From the NCBI RefSeq assembly GCF_013391415.1, contig NZ_JACAXB010000019.1:1-64000 (forward strand): a DNA stretch of 64,000 nucleotides, written 5' to 3'. The notes beneath the pieces were generated by a model. The model made no database searches. It was not told the origin of the DNA and worked only from the letters and a program-made list of their open reading frames with translations. Made by a program: the position numbers and the translations under genes. Every line of letters begins with the position of its first letter. The stretch's first letter is position 1. Of the stretch, positions 54,994-63,678 are shown one piece after another. This DNA is from Aquitalea sp. LB_tupeE (GTDB lineage: Bacteria; Pseudomonadota; Gammaproteobacteria; Burkholderiales; Chromobacteriaceae).

Positions 54994-55066
54994 GACAGAA
55001 CAGTGCGTGGGTAAGGGCAATGTATTTGGCGGCGTTTTTCACGATATTAGCATAGTGATGCCCAGT

Positions 55067-55086
55067 TTCCTGAACAGTGCCAGGAA
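55067..55086. promoter_or_regulatory. Possible LysR operator
   Basis: TTCCTG-N8-CAGGAA is a perfect interrupted palindrome in the gap between the divergent LysR and SDR genes. Position and symmetry suit a LysR-type site, though it lacks the T-N11-A spacing. Confidence 0.3.
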
Positions 55087-55242
55087 TTTTCTTGGCAGGC
55101 CGTCGCCCAGGCAGATTTGCACCATATTGTTTCTAATTTTGAACGGTTAAGTTTTTTTATTGGGATTATTCTGGAAAATTGTCCTGTGTATGATTGATTG
55201 GCATGATTTTCAGAACGATGTGCAATCAAGAAAGGCAAGGCA

Positions 55243-55854
55243 ATGAAAGTACTGGTGATTGGTGGACGTGGTGTGATCGGTCGTGCCGTGGTGGCATTGT
55301 TGTCCGCGCAGCATGAGGTGCTGGTGGGCGGGCGTCATGATGCTGAAGTGCGGGTGGACATGACCGACCCGGCCAGCATCGAGGCCATGTATCAGGCGCA
55401 TCCAGACCTGGACGCGGTGGTGGTGACCGCCGGCCATGTACCGTTCAAGCCCTTGCAACAGCTGAGCGAGGACGATTGGCAGTCGGGCCTGCACGACAAG
55501 CTACTGGGGCAGGTACGGCTAGTGCAGATCGGTGCACGCCATCTGCACGCGGGGGCGGTATTCGTGCTGACTTCTGGCCTGCTGGAACGCGAGCATATCC
55601 ATGGTGGCAGTTGCGCCAGTGTGGTGAATGCCGGGCTGGCGGCCTTTGTGCGCTCGGCGGCACAGGAGCTGTGGGGACAGGCGCGGGTGAATCTGGTCAG
55701 CCCCGGTGTAGTGGCGGGGGATGCGCGCGGTGCCGATGCCTTTGCCGGTTTCATGCCGGTGAGCCGTGAGCAGATTGCCCAGAGCTATCTGCGTGCCCTG
55801 ACCCAGCCTTTGAGTGGCAAGGTGCTGGAAGTTTTTCCTGAAGTCACGCGCTAA
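55243..55854 (+). CDS. Atypical short-chain dehydrogenase lacking the Tyr-x3-Lys pair
   Basis: A 203-residue Rossmann-fold protein with cofactor motif GGRGVIG (7–13) and the catalytic-Ser position LTSG (Ser111). Where classical SDRs have Tyr-x3-Lys it reads Ala125-Ser-Val-Val-Asn129, so normal SDR catalysis is not expected. A Listeria protein group (Lin1944-like) is known to lack these residues in the same way. Divergence from a LysR gene suggests regulated expression. A terminator follows. Confidence 0.85.
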   Translation: MKVLVIGGRGVIGRAVVALLSAQHEVLVGGRHDAEVRVDMTDPASIEAMYQAHPDLDAVVVTAGHVPFKPLQQLSEDDWQSGLHDKLLGQVRLVQIGARHLHAGAVFVLTSGLLEREHIHGGSCASVVNAGLAAFVRSAAQELWGQARVNLVSPGVVAGDARGADAFAGFMPVSREQIAQSYLRALTQPLSGKVLEVFPEVTR

Positions 55855-55877
55855 GGCCGGATATGGGAAAATGAGCG

Positions 55878-55910
55878 CCGCCGGTGATAGGCACCGGCGG
55901 TTTTTCTTTT
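55878..55910 (+). terminator. Terminator of the SDR gene
   Basis: CCGCCGGTG / CACCGGCGG stem with a five-base loop followed by TTTTTCTTTT. The DMT transporter starts 15 bp later. Confidence 0.9.
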
Positions 55911-55924
55911 GCCATGGATTGCTC

Positions 55925-56809
55925 ATGTTGCCCACTTTTGCGCTCAGCGCCGCCATGCTGCTCTGGGCCAGTGCCTTTATCGCGCTGAAAATCGTCTTCG
56001 CCGTATTCGACCCGCTGGCGGTACTGTTTGCCCGCATGGTACTGGCCAGCTGCTGCATTCTGCCCTTGTTGTGGCAGCGGGCAGGGCGCTGGCGTTACCA
56101 GCGTGGCGACTGGCGCTGGATGCTGGCTATGGGCCTGGCCGAGCCCTGTCTGTATTTTCTGTTTGAAGCTCAGGCGCTGGTGAATACCAGTGCGGCACAG
56201 GCATCGGTGATTACTGCCACTCTGCCCCTGCTTACCGGGGTGGGGGCCATGCTGTTCCTGCATGAAAAAATGAGCCCGCGTGGCTGGCTGGGGCTGGTTG
56301 TTTCCTTTGCCGGGGTGCTGTGGCTGACCATGGACAATCAGGTGTCCGCGCAGGCTCCCAACCCGGTATTGGGCAATGTGCTGGAGTTTTGCGCCATGTT
56401 GTGTGCCACCGGCTATGTGCTGATTGCCAAACGCTTGTCACTCCGCTATTCGGCACTGGCCATCACCAGTATGCAAACCGTGCTGGGCAGCGTCTGGTTT
56501 GGCTTGGCGTTGCTCACTCCCTGGGGGCATTGGCCCAGTCATTTTCCGCTCTGGCCCAGCCTGATGGTGGTGTACCTGGGGGTGTTCGTCACCCTGGGGG
56601 CATATGGCCTGTATACCTGGGCGGTCAGCAAGATGCCGGTGTCGCGGGCATCGCCCTTCATTAATCTGATTCCCTTGTTTACCGTGTTGCTGGCGTGGTG
56701 GCTGCTGGATGAAACCCTGGCTCCGGCACAATGGCTGGCCTGTTTGCTGGTATTGGGTGGCGTGTTGCTGGGACAAGACAAGATTTCAGCCAAGCAGTCT
56801 GAATGTTAA
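55925..56809 (+). CDS. DMT-superfamily (EamA) transporter
   Basis: A 294-residue inner membrane protein with ten predicted helices in two EamA repeats; LLWASAFIALKIVF opens the first. Members export amino acids and other metabolites; the substrate is unknown. The ATG at 55925 immediately starts the first helix and was preferred to longer frames. It has no clear ribosome binding site, being just after the SDR terminator. Confidence 0.85.
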   Translation: MLPTFALSAAMLLWASAFIALKIVFAVFDPLAVLFARMVLASCCILPLLWQRAGRWRYQRGDWRWMLAMGLAEPCLYFLFEAQALVNTSAAQASVITATLPLLTGVGAMLFLHEKMSPRGWLGLVVSFAGVLWLTMDNQVSAQAPNPVLGNVLEFCAMLCATGYVLIAKRLSLRYSALAITSMQTVLGSVWFGLALLTPWGHWPSHFPLWPSLMVVYLGVFVTLGAYGLYTWAVSKMPVSRASPFINLIPLFTVLLAWWLLDETLAPAQWLACLLVLGGVLLGQDKISAKQSEC

Positions 56810-57011
56810 GTTTGGTAAAAACTGGTCGATATGACAGATAACAAAGTGCTGTACCATCGCCTGCGCAAGGGGAAAAGCGGCGTTGCCAGCAGCCTGACAC
56901 TATAAATAGCACTGGGTTTGCCGGCCAAGACCGTCGCTCGACCATTTTCTCTGACTGGGGGCGGTTCCAGGGGAATGGCTTCTCTAAATCAATAACAGGA
57001 TGCAAGGCGTG

Positions 57012-58079
57012 ATGAACAAAACATGGCAGATCCGTGCGCAGCAGGCGGCGGCAATCCTACTCGGGTGTGGTTTGCTGGTATCCGTGGTGCAGGCCGAAGA
57101 AAAGGCGGCAGCTCCTGCCGAACACGGCAAACCGATTGTCTTGCCGGGCAAACCGGCGGCATCGGCTGCGGCGGAAGCAACGACCAAGACCATTGTGTTG
57201 CCGGGTAAGCTGGCGGCATCCATGGCGGCGGCACGGGCCAAGCCCAAGGAACCGGAAACCCTGCAGCCTGAAGTAAAGCAGGGCGCTGCTCCACAACTGA
57301 AAACGCCACTTGGCCCCAGTCCGGAAGTGCATGCCCCCGGCGGTAGCGGGCATGAGGCGAAGCGCGCGGCCAAGCCACGCCGTGCCAAGCCCAAGTCAAT
57401 GCTGCGCAAACCGGAGGAGAGCAGCCATGACGAACATGGCCATGGCTCCGAGGTACAACAGGTACGTGCGGCCGTCAGCACCATCCTGCACGACAATACT
57501 GATTACATGGCTCACCATAATGCCGGCTACTTCAAGACCTTTGCCGACAAGCAAACGCCCCGTGCTACGGTGGTCACCTGTTCCGATTCGCGCGTGCAAA
57601 GCGAGGTGATGGACAAGAGCGCGGTCAATGACCTGTTCATGGTGCGCGATATCGGCAACCAGCTGGCCACTGCCGAAGGCTCGGTGGAATACGGCGTGCG
57701 CCATCTGCACACCCCGCTGCTGATTTTTGTCGGCCATGCCGCTTGCGGAGCCATCAAGGCTGCTTCCACCGATTACAGCAAGCTGGAACCGGCTATCCGC
57801 AAGGAGTTGGCCACCATCAATATTCCGCAGGGCATAGACCCCACCGATGGCGCGCTGCTGAATGTGAATAACCAGGTGGAAAGCGCTATCCTGAAGTTCT
57901 CCGGCGAGGTGGAAGGCGGGCATCTGGCTATCCTGGGGGCGTTCTACGATTTCCGTAACGACCTGCGCCAGGGTGCCGGCAAGTTGATCATCACCAATCT
58001 GAACGGTGAGACCGATCCGGGCAAGATTCGCGAACTGATGAAGCAGGGCCAGTTCTTCAAATACAGCTTCATGCGCTGA
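57012..58079 (+). CDS. Exported beta-carbonic anhydrase with a repeat linker
   Basis: It interconverts CO2 and bicarbonate. The 355-residue precursor has a Sec signal peptide ending near residue 28 (VVQA/EE). Residues 30–145 form a Lys/Ala/Pro-rich linker with a duplicated segment (KPIVLPGKPAAS at 40–51, KTIVLPGKLAAS at 59–70) and a His-rich stretch. The beta-CA domain follows, with zinc ligands Cys190, His242 and Cys245 and the Asp192/Arg194 dyad (CSDSR, GHAACG). The start at 57012 has AAGG five bases upstream; an ATG four codons earlier is possible. Confidence 0.9.
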   Translation: MNKTWQIRAQQAAAILLGCGLLVSVVQAEEKAAAPAEHGKPIVLPGKPAASAAAEATTKTIVLPGKLAASMAAARAKPKEPETLQPEVKQGAAPQLKTPLGPSPEVHAPGGSGHEAKRAAKPRRAKPKSMLRKPEESSHDEHGHGSEVQQVRAAVSTILHDNTDYMAHHNAGYFKTFADKQTPRATVVTCSDSRVQSEVMDKSAVNDLFMVRDIGNQLATAEGSVEYGVRHLHTPLLIFVGHAACGAIKAASTDYSKLEPAIRKELATINIPQGIDPTDGALLNVNNQVESAILKFSGEVEGGHLAILGAFYDFRNDLRQGAGKLIITNLNGETDPGKIRELMKQGQFFKYSFMR

Positions 58080-58102
58080 GCGCAGCACTTTTTCTGTACC
58101 AG

Positions 58103-58140
58103 AACCGCCACCGCGTTGACCCGCGCTGGCGGTTTTTCCT
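58103..58140 (+). terminator. Terminator of the carbonic anhydrase gene
   Basis: AACCGCCA and TGGCGGTT form the outer stem with an inner GCG/CGC helix, followed by TTTTTCCTTTTC. Confidence 0.85.
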
Positions 58141-58491
58141 TTTCTCATGCCTGGTTTTGTAAGTGACAGACTACAGCTGGGCTGAATCAAGTATTAACTG
58201 CGGTGTTGTTGCATGCTGTTTTTATCTGCTGACAACTTATTTACTTGGCCTGGCGCAAAACGATGGACAGTTAAAAAGAGTAATCTGCCTTCAATAATCA
58301 TTTTTCCAGTAAAACAAAGGCGATGACCTTGTTTGTCTGACAATTTTATTAGCACGGTTGTAGTGAGTTAATTACAGCGTGCGGGGCTGTATATTCAGTT
58401 TGAATTTGGCAATGCCTACCAGATGGATATGGTAAGCAACTGAATGCATGCAGCCCGGGCAGATTTCTTTTTTTGTCATTGGAGTCGTGTC
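58141..58491. other. AT-rich intergenic region upstream of adhE
   Basis: About 350 bp without a reading frame. It must hold the adhE promoter. An 11-bp palindrome TTGTCTGACAA lies at 58333–58343. I see no good FNR (TTGAT-N4-ATCAA) or Rex site. Confidence 0.5.
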
Positions 58492-61158
58492 ATGTCGGTA
58501 TCTTCATTGGAACAACTCGATGCGCTGGTAGCGCGCGTCAAACAGGCCCAGGCGGCTTTTGCCGAATTCTCCCAACAGCAAGTTGATGTCATTTTCCGTA
58601 GCGCGGCGCTGGCCGCAGCGGATGCGCGCCTTCCGCTGGCACGCATGGCGGTGGAGGAAACCGGCATGGGTGTGATGGAAGACAAGGTGATCAAGAATCA
58701 CTTTGCCTCTGAATACATCTACAACAAGTACAAGGATGAAAAGACCTGCGGCGTGCTGTCCGAAGATGACAGCTTTGGCACCATCACCATTGCCGAGCCC
58801 ATTGGCATCCTGTGTGGCATCGTGCCCACCACCAACCCTACCTCTACGGCCATTTTCAAGGCCTTGATTGCGTTGAAAACCCGCAATGCCATCATCTTTT
58901 CACCGCATCCGCGCGCGCGTCGTTCCACCTGCGCAGCGGCACGACTGGTATTGGAGGCCGCCGTGGCCGCCGGTGCACCGCAGGACATCATCGGCTGGAT
59001 AGACGAGCCCAGCGTGGAGCTGTCCAACGCGCTGATGCAGCACCCCGACATCAACCTGATTCTGGCTACCGGCGGCCCCGGCATGGTGAAAGCGGCGTAC
59101 TCCTCGGGCAAGCCGGCCATCGGTGTGGGCGCGGGTAATACCCCGGCGGTGATCGACGAAACGGCCGACATCAAACGCGCCGTAGCCTCCATCCTGATGT
59201 CCAAGACTTTCGATAACGGCGTGGTGTGTGCCTCCGAGCAGTCGGTCATCGTGGTGGACAGCATTTACGAGGCGGTGCGCGAACGCTTTTCGCGCCATGG
59301 CGGTTACATTCTCAGCGCACAGGAAACCGCCGCCGTGGCCGGGGTCATCCTCAATCGCGGCAATCTGAATGCGGCGATTGTCGGCCAGAGCGCGGTAAAG
59401 ATTGCCGCCATGGCCGGCATTACCGTACCGGCTGATACCAAGGTGCTGATTGGCGAAGTGAGCGATCTGAGCAATGACGAAGCCTTCGCCCACGAAAAAC
59501 TGTCGCCCACGCTGGCCATGTACCGCGCCCGCGATTTTGCCGATGCCTGCGACAAGGCGGCAGCGCTGGTGGCGCTGGGTGGTATCGGCCATACCTCGGC
59601 GCTGTATACCGACCAGGATTTGCAAGGCGAGCGCATCCGCTATTTTGGCGACAAGATGAAAACCGCCCGCATCCTGATCAACACCCCGTCCTCGCATGGT
59701 GGTATTGGCGACTTGTACAACTTCAGCCTGGCCCCGTCGCTGACGCTGGGTTGCGGCTCCTGGGGGGGCAATTCCATTTCGGAAAACGTCGGCCCCAAAC
59801 ACCTGATCAACAAGAAAACCGTGGCCAAGAGGGCGGAAAACATGCTGTGGCACAAACTGCCCAAGTCCATTTACTTCCGCCGTGGCTGCCTGCCGGTGGC
59901 ACTGGAAGACCTGGCGGGTAAAAAGCGTTGCCTGATCGTGACCGGGCATTATCTGCTGGAACATGGCTTCGTGGATGAGCCGGTACGCCTGCTGAAAAAA
60001 ATGGGCCTGGAAGTGGAAGTGTTTTTTGATGTGCCTGCCGACCCGACGCTGGCGGTGGTACGCAAGGGGGCCGAACTGGCGCAGTCTTTCCAGCCGGATG
60101 TGATCATGGCGCTGGGCGGCGGCTCGCCCATGGATGCCGCCAAGATCATCTGGGTGATGTACGAACACCCGGAAGTGCATTTTGCCGATCTGGCGCTGCG
60201 CTTCATGGACATTCGCAAACGCATTTACCAGTTCCCGCGTCTGGGTGGCAAAGCCATGCTGGTGGCGGTGCCCACCACCTCCGGCACCGGTTCGGAAGTC
60301 ACGCCGTTTGCCGTGGTGACCGATGAAGTGACCGGAGTGAAATACCCGATTGCCGATTACGAATTGACGCCACACATGGCGATTGTGGATGCCAACCTGG
60401 TGATGGACATGCCCAAGTCGCTTACCGCCTTTGGTGGTATCGACGCGGTGACCCATGCGCTGGAAGCCTATGTGTCGGTGATGGCCAACGAATACTCCGA
60501 CCCGCAAGCCCTGCAAGCGCTGAAACTGCTGAAGGACTACCTGCCATCGGCCTATCTGAACGGCGCACGCGACCCGAAAGCCCGCGAGCAAGTACATAAC
60601 GCCGCCAGCATTGCCGGTATTGCCTTTGCCAATGCCTTCCTGGGCGTGTGCCACTCCATGGCGCACAAGCTGGGGGCTGAATTCGGCCTGGCGCATGGCC
60701 TGGCGAATGCCTTGCTGATCAGCAATGTCATCCGCTACAACGCGGCTGATATTCCCACCAAGCAAACCGCGTTCAGCCAGTACGACCGGCCCAAGAGCGT
60801 GGCGCGCTATGCCGAAATCGCCCGTCATCTGGGGCTGGAAGGCGAACGCGATCACGAACGGGTGGAAAAGCTGGTGCAGTGGGTGGACGAACTGAAACAG
60901 ACACTCAATATCCCGATGTCGATTCAGGCGGCAGGCGTGGAAGAGGCAGACTTTCTGGCCCGGGTCGACCAGTTGGCCGAAGCTGCCTTTGATGACCAAT
61001 GCACCGGGGCCAATCCGCGCTATCCGCTGATCAGCGAACTCAAGCAACTATTGCTGGACAGCTATTATGGCCGTGCCTGGTGCGAAGCCCATTTGCGCGA
61101 TGCGGCCAGGGATGTTGCCGTGCCACGCAAGGCCAAGGGTAAACTCAAGACTGTATGA
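58492..61158 (+). CDS. adhE: Bifunctional acetaldehyde-CoA/alcohol dehydrogenase
   Basis: It reduces acetyl-CoA to ethanol under fermentative conditions. The 888-residue protein (E. coli 891) has an N-terminal aldehyde dehydrogenase with catalytic Cys in NGVVCASEQSVIV and the GVGAGNTPAVID cofactor loop. A linker follows, then an iron-dependent alcohol dehydrogenase with MALGGGSPMDAAK, FGGIDAVTHALEAYVS and metal ligands in GVCHSMAHKLG. The ATG at 58492 has GGAG seven bases upstream; a 16-residue upstream extension is spurious. It suggests this organism ferments. Confidence 0.96.
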   Translation: MSVSSLEQLDALVARVKQAQAAFAEFSQQQVDVIFRSAALAAADARLPLARMAVEETGMGVMEDKVIKNHFASEYIYNKYKDEKTCGVLSEDDSFGTITIAEPIGILCGIVPTTNPTSTAIFKALIALKTRNAIIFSPHPRARRSTCAAARLVLEAAVAAGAPQDIIGWIDEPSVELSNALMQHPDINLILATGGPGMVKAAYSSGKPAIGVGAGNTPAVIDETADIKRAVASILMSKTFDNGVVCASEQSVIVVDSIYEAVRERFSRHGGYILSAQETAAVAGVILNRGNLNAAIVGQSAVKIAAMAGITVPADTKVLIGEVSDLSNDEAFAHEKLSPTLAMYRARDFADACDKAAALVALGGIGHTSALYTDQDLQGERIRYFGDKMKTARILINTPSSHGGIGDLYNFSLAPSLTLGCGSWGGNSISENVGPKHLINKKTVAKRAENMLWHKLPKSIYFRRGCLPVALEDLAGKKRCLIVTGHYLLEHGFVDEPVRLLKKMGLEVEVFFDVPADPTLAVVRKGAELAQSFQPDVIMALGGGSPMDAAKIIWVMYEHPEVHFADLALRFMDIRKRIYQFPRLGGKAMLVAVPTTSGTGSEVTPFAVVTDEVTGVKYPIADYELTPHMAIVDANLVMDMPKSLTAFGGIDAVTHALEAYVSVMANEYSDPQALQALKLLKDYLPSAYLNGARDPKAREQVHNAASIAGIAFANAFLGVCHSMAHKLGAEFGLAHGLANALLISNVIRYNAADIPTKQTAFSQYDRPKSVARYAEIARHLGLEGERDHERVEKLVQWVDELKQTLNIPMSIQAAGVEEADFLARVDQLAEAAFDDQCTGANPRYPLISELKQLLLDSYYGRAWCEAHLRDAARDVAVPRKAKGKLKTV

Positions 61159-61190
61159 TGGCGGGCAAGCAAACCCGTCAACGCCAGACC

Positions 61191-61218
61191 AGCCCGGAGC
61201 ATGCTCCGGGCTTTTTTG
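61191..61218 (+). terminator. Terminator of adhE
   Basis: A perfect 22-bp palindrome (AGCCCGGAGCA / TGCTCCGGGCT) followed by TTTTTT. Confidence 0.9.
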
Positions 61219-61290
61219 TCCAGCGACAGTCTTGACACCATCGACGCTGGGTTAAGCTGTCTGCTTGTTCAGCCTAAGATGGAGCGCAGC

Positions 61291-61620
61291 ATGCAAATCG
61301 ACAACATTCCGTTTGGCGTGACCGACTGGTCGGCCATTGCGCCCAGCGAGCATCCCGGCGAAAGCGGCATGGCGCTGTGGCGCACCTGCCAGTTCGGCAA
61401 TATCCGTGTACGCATGGTGGAGTACAGCGCCGGCTATGTGGCTGACCACTGGTGTCGCAAGGGCCACATCCTGCTGTGTCTGGAGGGCGAGCTGCTGACC
61501 GAACTGGCCGATGGCCGCCGCTTCATGCTGACTCCCGGCCTGAGCTATCAGGTAAGCGATGAGGGCGAGCCGCACCGCTCGTCCACCCGTACCGGGGCGC
61601 GGCTGTTTATCGTCGATTGA
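61291..61620 (+). CDS. DHCW-motif-type cupin protein
   Basis: A 109-residue single-domain cupin. The segment ADHWCRKGHILLCLEGEL carries the His/Cys motif of this small family, followed by the second strand pair ending RLFIVD. Function unknown; a metal-dependent sensing or stabilising role is possible. The ATG at 61291 has GGAG upstream. It is followed by a terminator. Confidence 0.82.
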   Translation: MQIDNIPFGVTDWSAIAPSEHPGESGMALWRTCQFGNIRVRMVEYSAGYVADHWCRKGHILLCLEGELLTELADGRRFMLTPGLSYQVSDEGEPHRSSTRTGARLFIVD

Positions 61621-61624
61621 TGTT

Positions 61625-61771
61625 TTACCAGTGCTGATGGCCCGGTACACACCGGGCCATTTTCTTTTCGGCAGCACGGATGCGTTGTCCGATTTCGTTC
61701 CCCCACGCCTGGCTCTCAGGCTGATCACGCTGCTGGTATTGCTTTGCCCTTGTTCCCGTCTTTCTTGCCAT
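61625..61771 (-). CDS. Possible small basic protein
   Basis: A 48-codon frame beginning MARKTGTRAKQYQQRDQPES and ending CVPGHQHW. It is rich in Arg, Lys and Gln, without signal or membrane segment. GGAAG lies about nine bases upstream of the ATG. It runs through the cupin terminator hairpin, which argues against it. I cannot assign a family and give it only moderate weight. Confidence 0.35.
   Translation of the reverse strand: MARKTGTRAKQYQQRDQPESQAWGNEIGQRIRAAEKKMARCVPGHQHW
61637..61669. terminator. Terminator downstream of the cupin gene
   Basis: A perfect 10-bp stem (ATGGCCCGGT / ACCGGGCCAT) with an ACAC loop followed by TTTCTTTTC. Confidence 0.85.
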
Positions 61772-61995
61772 GCTTGGTGCTTCCAGCAAGTTATCCAGCA
61801 GGTTGAATTTTGCAGGTGATGGACTTTTAAATAAAAGTTTGATTTTGCGCATTATAAAACCGACATGAATATGTATTATTATGCTTTTGTAATAAATTGA
61901 TTGTGCCGAGATTAATGATGGGCAGACAATAAATATAATAATATCAATTATTTATCCGGTTTGTTGTCAGCAGGATCACAGAGAGAACACAGGTA

Positions 61996-63624
61996 ATGCA
62001 TATCAGTAATATGAGTATCCGCAGCAAGTTTTTTGCAGGATTCGGTTTGATTCTGGCCCTGATGCTGTTAATTGGCATTAATGCCGGACTGGGTGTTTCC
62101 TCACTGGCCGATCAAGCCAGTCTGATTGAATACGATATTTATCCCAAGGCCCAGTTGTCGGGCAATCTGGTCAAGCGGGCAGTCATTGCTGAGGACTTGT
62201 GTTATCAGGCGGCACTGGAAACCAATTCCGACCAGATTGATAAGCTGATTGACAGTATGAAAAGCAATGCCAAGGCAAATAGCGATGATATGGAAAGATT
62301 ATCGCGGCTGGTGCAATCGGCTGAAGGCAAACGCATGTTTGAAAATATCCAGAATGCGCGTGCCGCCATTCGCAGCAAATATGACACCCTGTTTGCCTTG
62401 CTCAAGCAGAATAACAGCAGCAAGTCGCTTGATTTTGTCCACAAGGAATTCAGTCCGTCGCTGAAAGGCTTTCAGGAAGCGGTGAATGAATTGTCGCGCC
62501 ATCAAGACCAGAAAATGAATGTGTCGGTCGGCAATATCCGTGAACAAGCCCACCATACCGGCACTATCGTGCTGATTGTGGTCAGCGTGGCCATGCTGCT
62601 GGGCATGGGCCTGGCCGTCATCATGTCGGGTAATTTTGCCCGGCGCATCGGTATGGCCCAGCAACTGGCCGAGCAGGTGGCCGCCGGGAATCTGCAGCCG
62701 GACCAGACCTCGGCCGGTCCGCAGGATGAACTGGGCAAGCTGATGCGCTCGCTGTTGCAAATGCGGCAGGAGCTGGCCGGCATCATCCGCCAGGTGGTGC
62801 AGGGTGCACAGGAGGTGGCACAGACTGCACAGCAGGTATCCACCGCCAGCAGCCAGGTTTCCTCCAGTGTGTATAACCAGTCGGCATCCACTTCATCGGC
62901 GGCCTCGGCAGTAGAACAGCTGACGGTCAGTATCGAGCATGTATCCGCCAATGCACGCAGCGCAGCTGGCAAGGCCAGTGATGCGGGTACTGCCTCCGAT
63001 ACCGGTGGTACCCATGTTGCCGCAGCCACTCAGGACATCCAGACTGCCGCCGGAGATATCCGCGAGGCTGCCAGTGACATCATCAATCTGTCCGAGCAGG
63101 TGAAGGGCATCGGCAATATCGCCACCGTGATCAAGGATGTGGCGGACCAGACCAATCTTTTGGCGCTGAATGCAGCCATCGAGGCGGCACGTGCCGGTGA
63201 GCAAGGGCGTGGCTTTGCCGTGGTGGCCGACGAGGTGCGCAAGCTGGCAGAGCGGACCTCGCGTTCGGTACAGGAAATTGCCAGCATGACCAGCAGCATC
63301 GACCATGAAACAACCATGGCGGCCGAGCGCATGCAGCAGGCCAGTCAGGATGTGGCCAAGGTAGCCGATACCGCCAGCCAGGCCCGGCAGTCCATGCATG
63401 CCATCTGCGACCGTTCGGCCGAAGTGACCGTGGCCATGAATGAAATATCCGATGCGCTGAGCGAGCAGCGCACGGCTGCCAGCAGCCTGTCGCGCAGCGT
63501 GGAGGCCATTGCCCAAATGTCGGAAGAGAACGCCGCCGCCATCAGCTCTGTCGCCACGGCGGCCAACCGCATGGCGGCTACCTCGCAAACCTTGCAGCAA
63601 AGCGTGGCGAAGTTCCGCTTGTAA
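61996..63624 (+). CDS. Methyl-accepting chemotaxis protein
   Basis: A 542-residue chemoreceptor. A first membrane helix at about 11–33 and a second at about 189–211 flank a periplasmic four-helix bundle sensor (4HB_MCP type). A HAMP domain (about 212–265) and a long signalling coiled coil follow. The hairpin tip that contacts CheA/CheW includes [20 protein letters not shown] and [20 protein letters not shown]. There is no C-terminal NWETF-like pentapeptide for CheR. The upstream region (61772–61995) is AT-rich without a clear sigma-28 promoter. Confidence 0.95.
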   Translation: MHISNMSIRSKFFAGFGLILALMLLIGINAGLGVSSLADQASLIEYDIYPKAQLSGNLVKRAVIAEDLCYQAALETNSDQIDKLIDSMKSNAKANSDDMERLSRLVQSAEGKRMFENIQNARAAIRSKYDTLFALLKQNNSSKSLDFVHKEFSPSLKGFQEAVNELSRHQDQKMNVSVGNIREQAHHTGTIVLIVVSVAMLLGMGLAVIMSGNFARRIGMAQQLAEQVAAGNLQPDQTSAGPQDELGKLMRSLLQMRQELAGIIRQVVQGAQEVAQTAQQVSTASSQVSSSVYNQSASTSSAASAVEQLTVSIEHVSANARSAAGKASDAGTASDTGGTHVAAATQDIQTAAGDIREAASDIINLSEQVKGIGNIATVIKDVADQTNLLALNAAIEAARAGEQGRGFAVVADEVRKLAERTSRSVQEIASMTSSIDHETTMAAERMQQASQDVAKVADTASQARQSMHAICDRSAEVTVAMNEISDALSEQRTAASSLSRSVEAIAQMSEENAAAISSVATAANRMAATSQTLQQSVAKFRL

Positions 63625-63678
63625 GCCCTTGCCGCCCGTTTGTCGCATTTACCAGTACGTGCGGTCGCGGCCGTGGCC

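Noticed and set aside
61830-61860. TAAAAGTTT-like element upstream of the chemoreceptor, resembling a sigma-28 promoter
   Set aside because: The second element does not match GCCGATAA at the required spacing.
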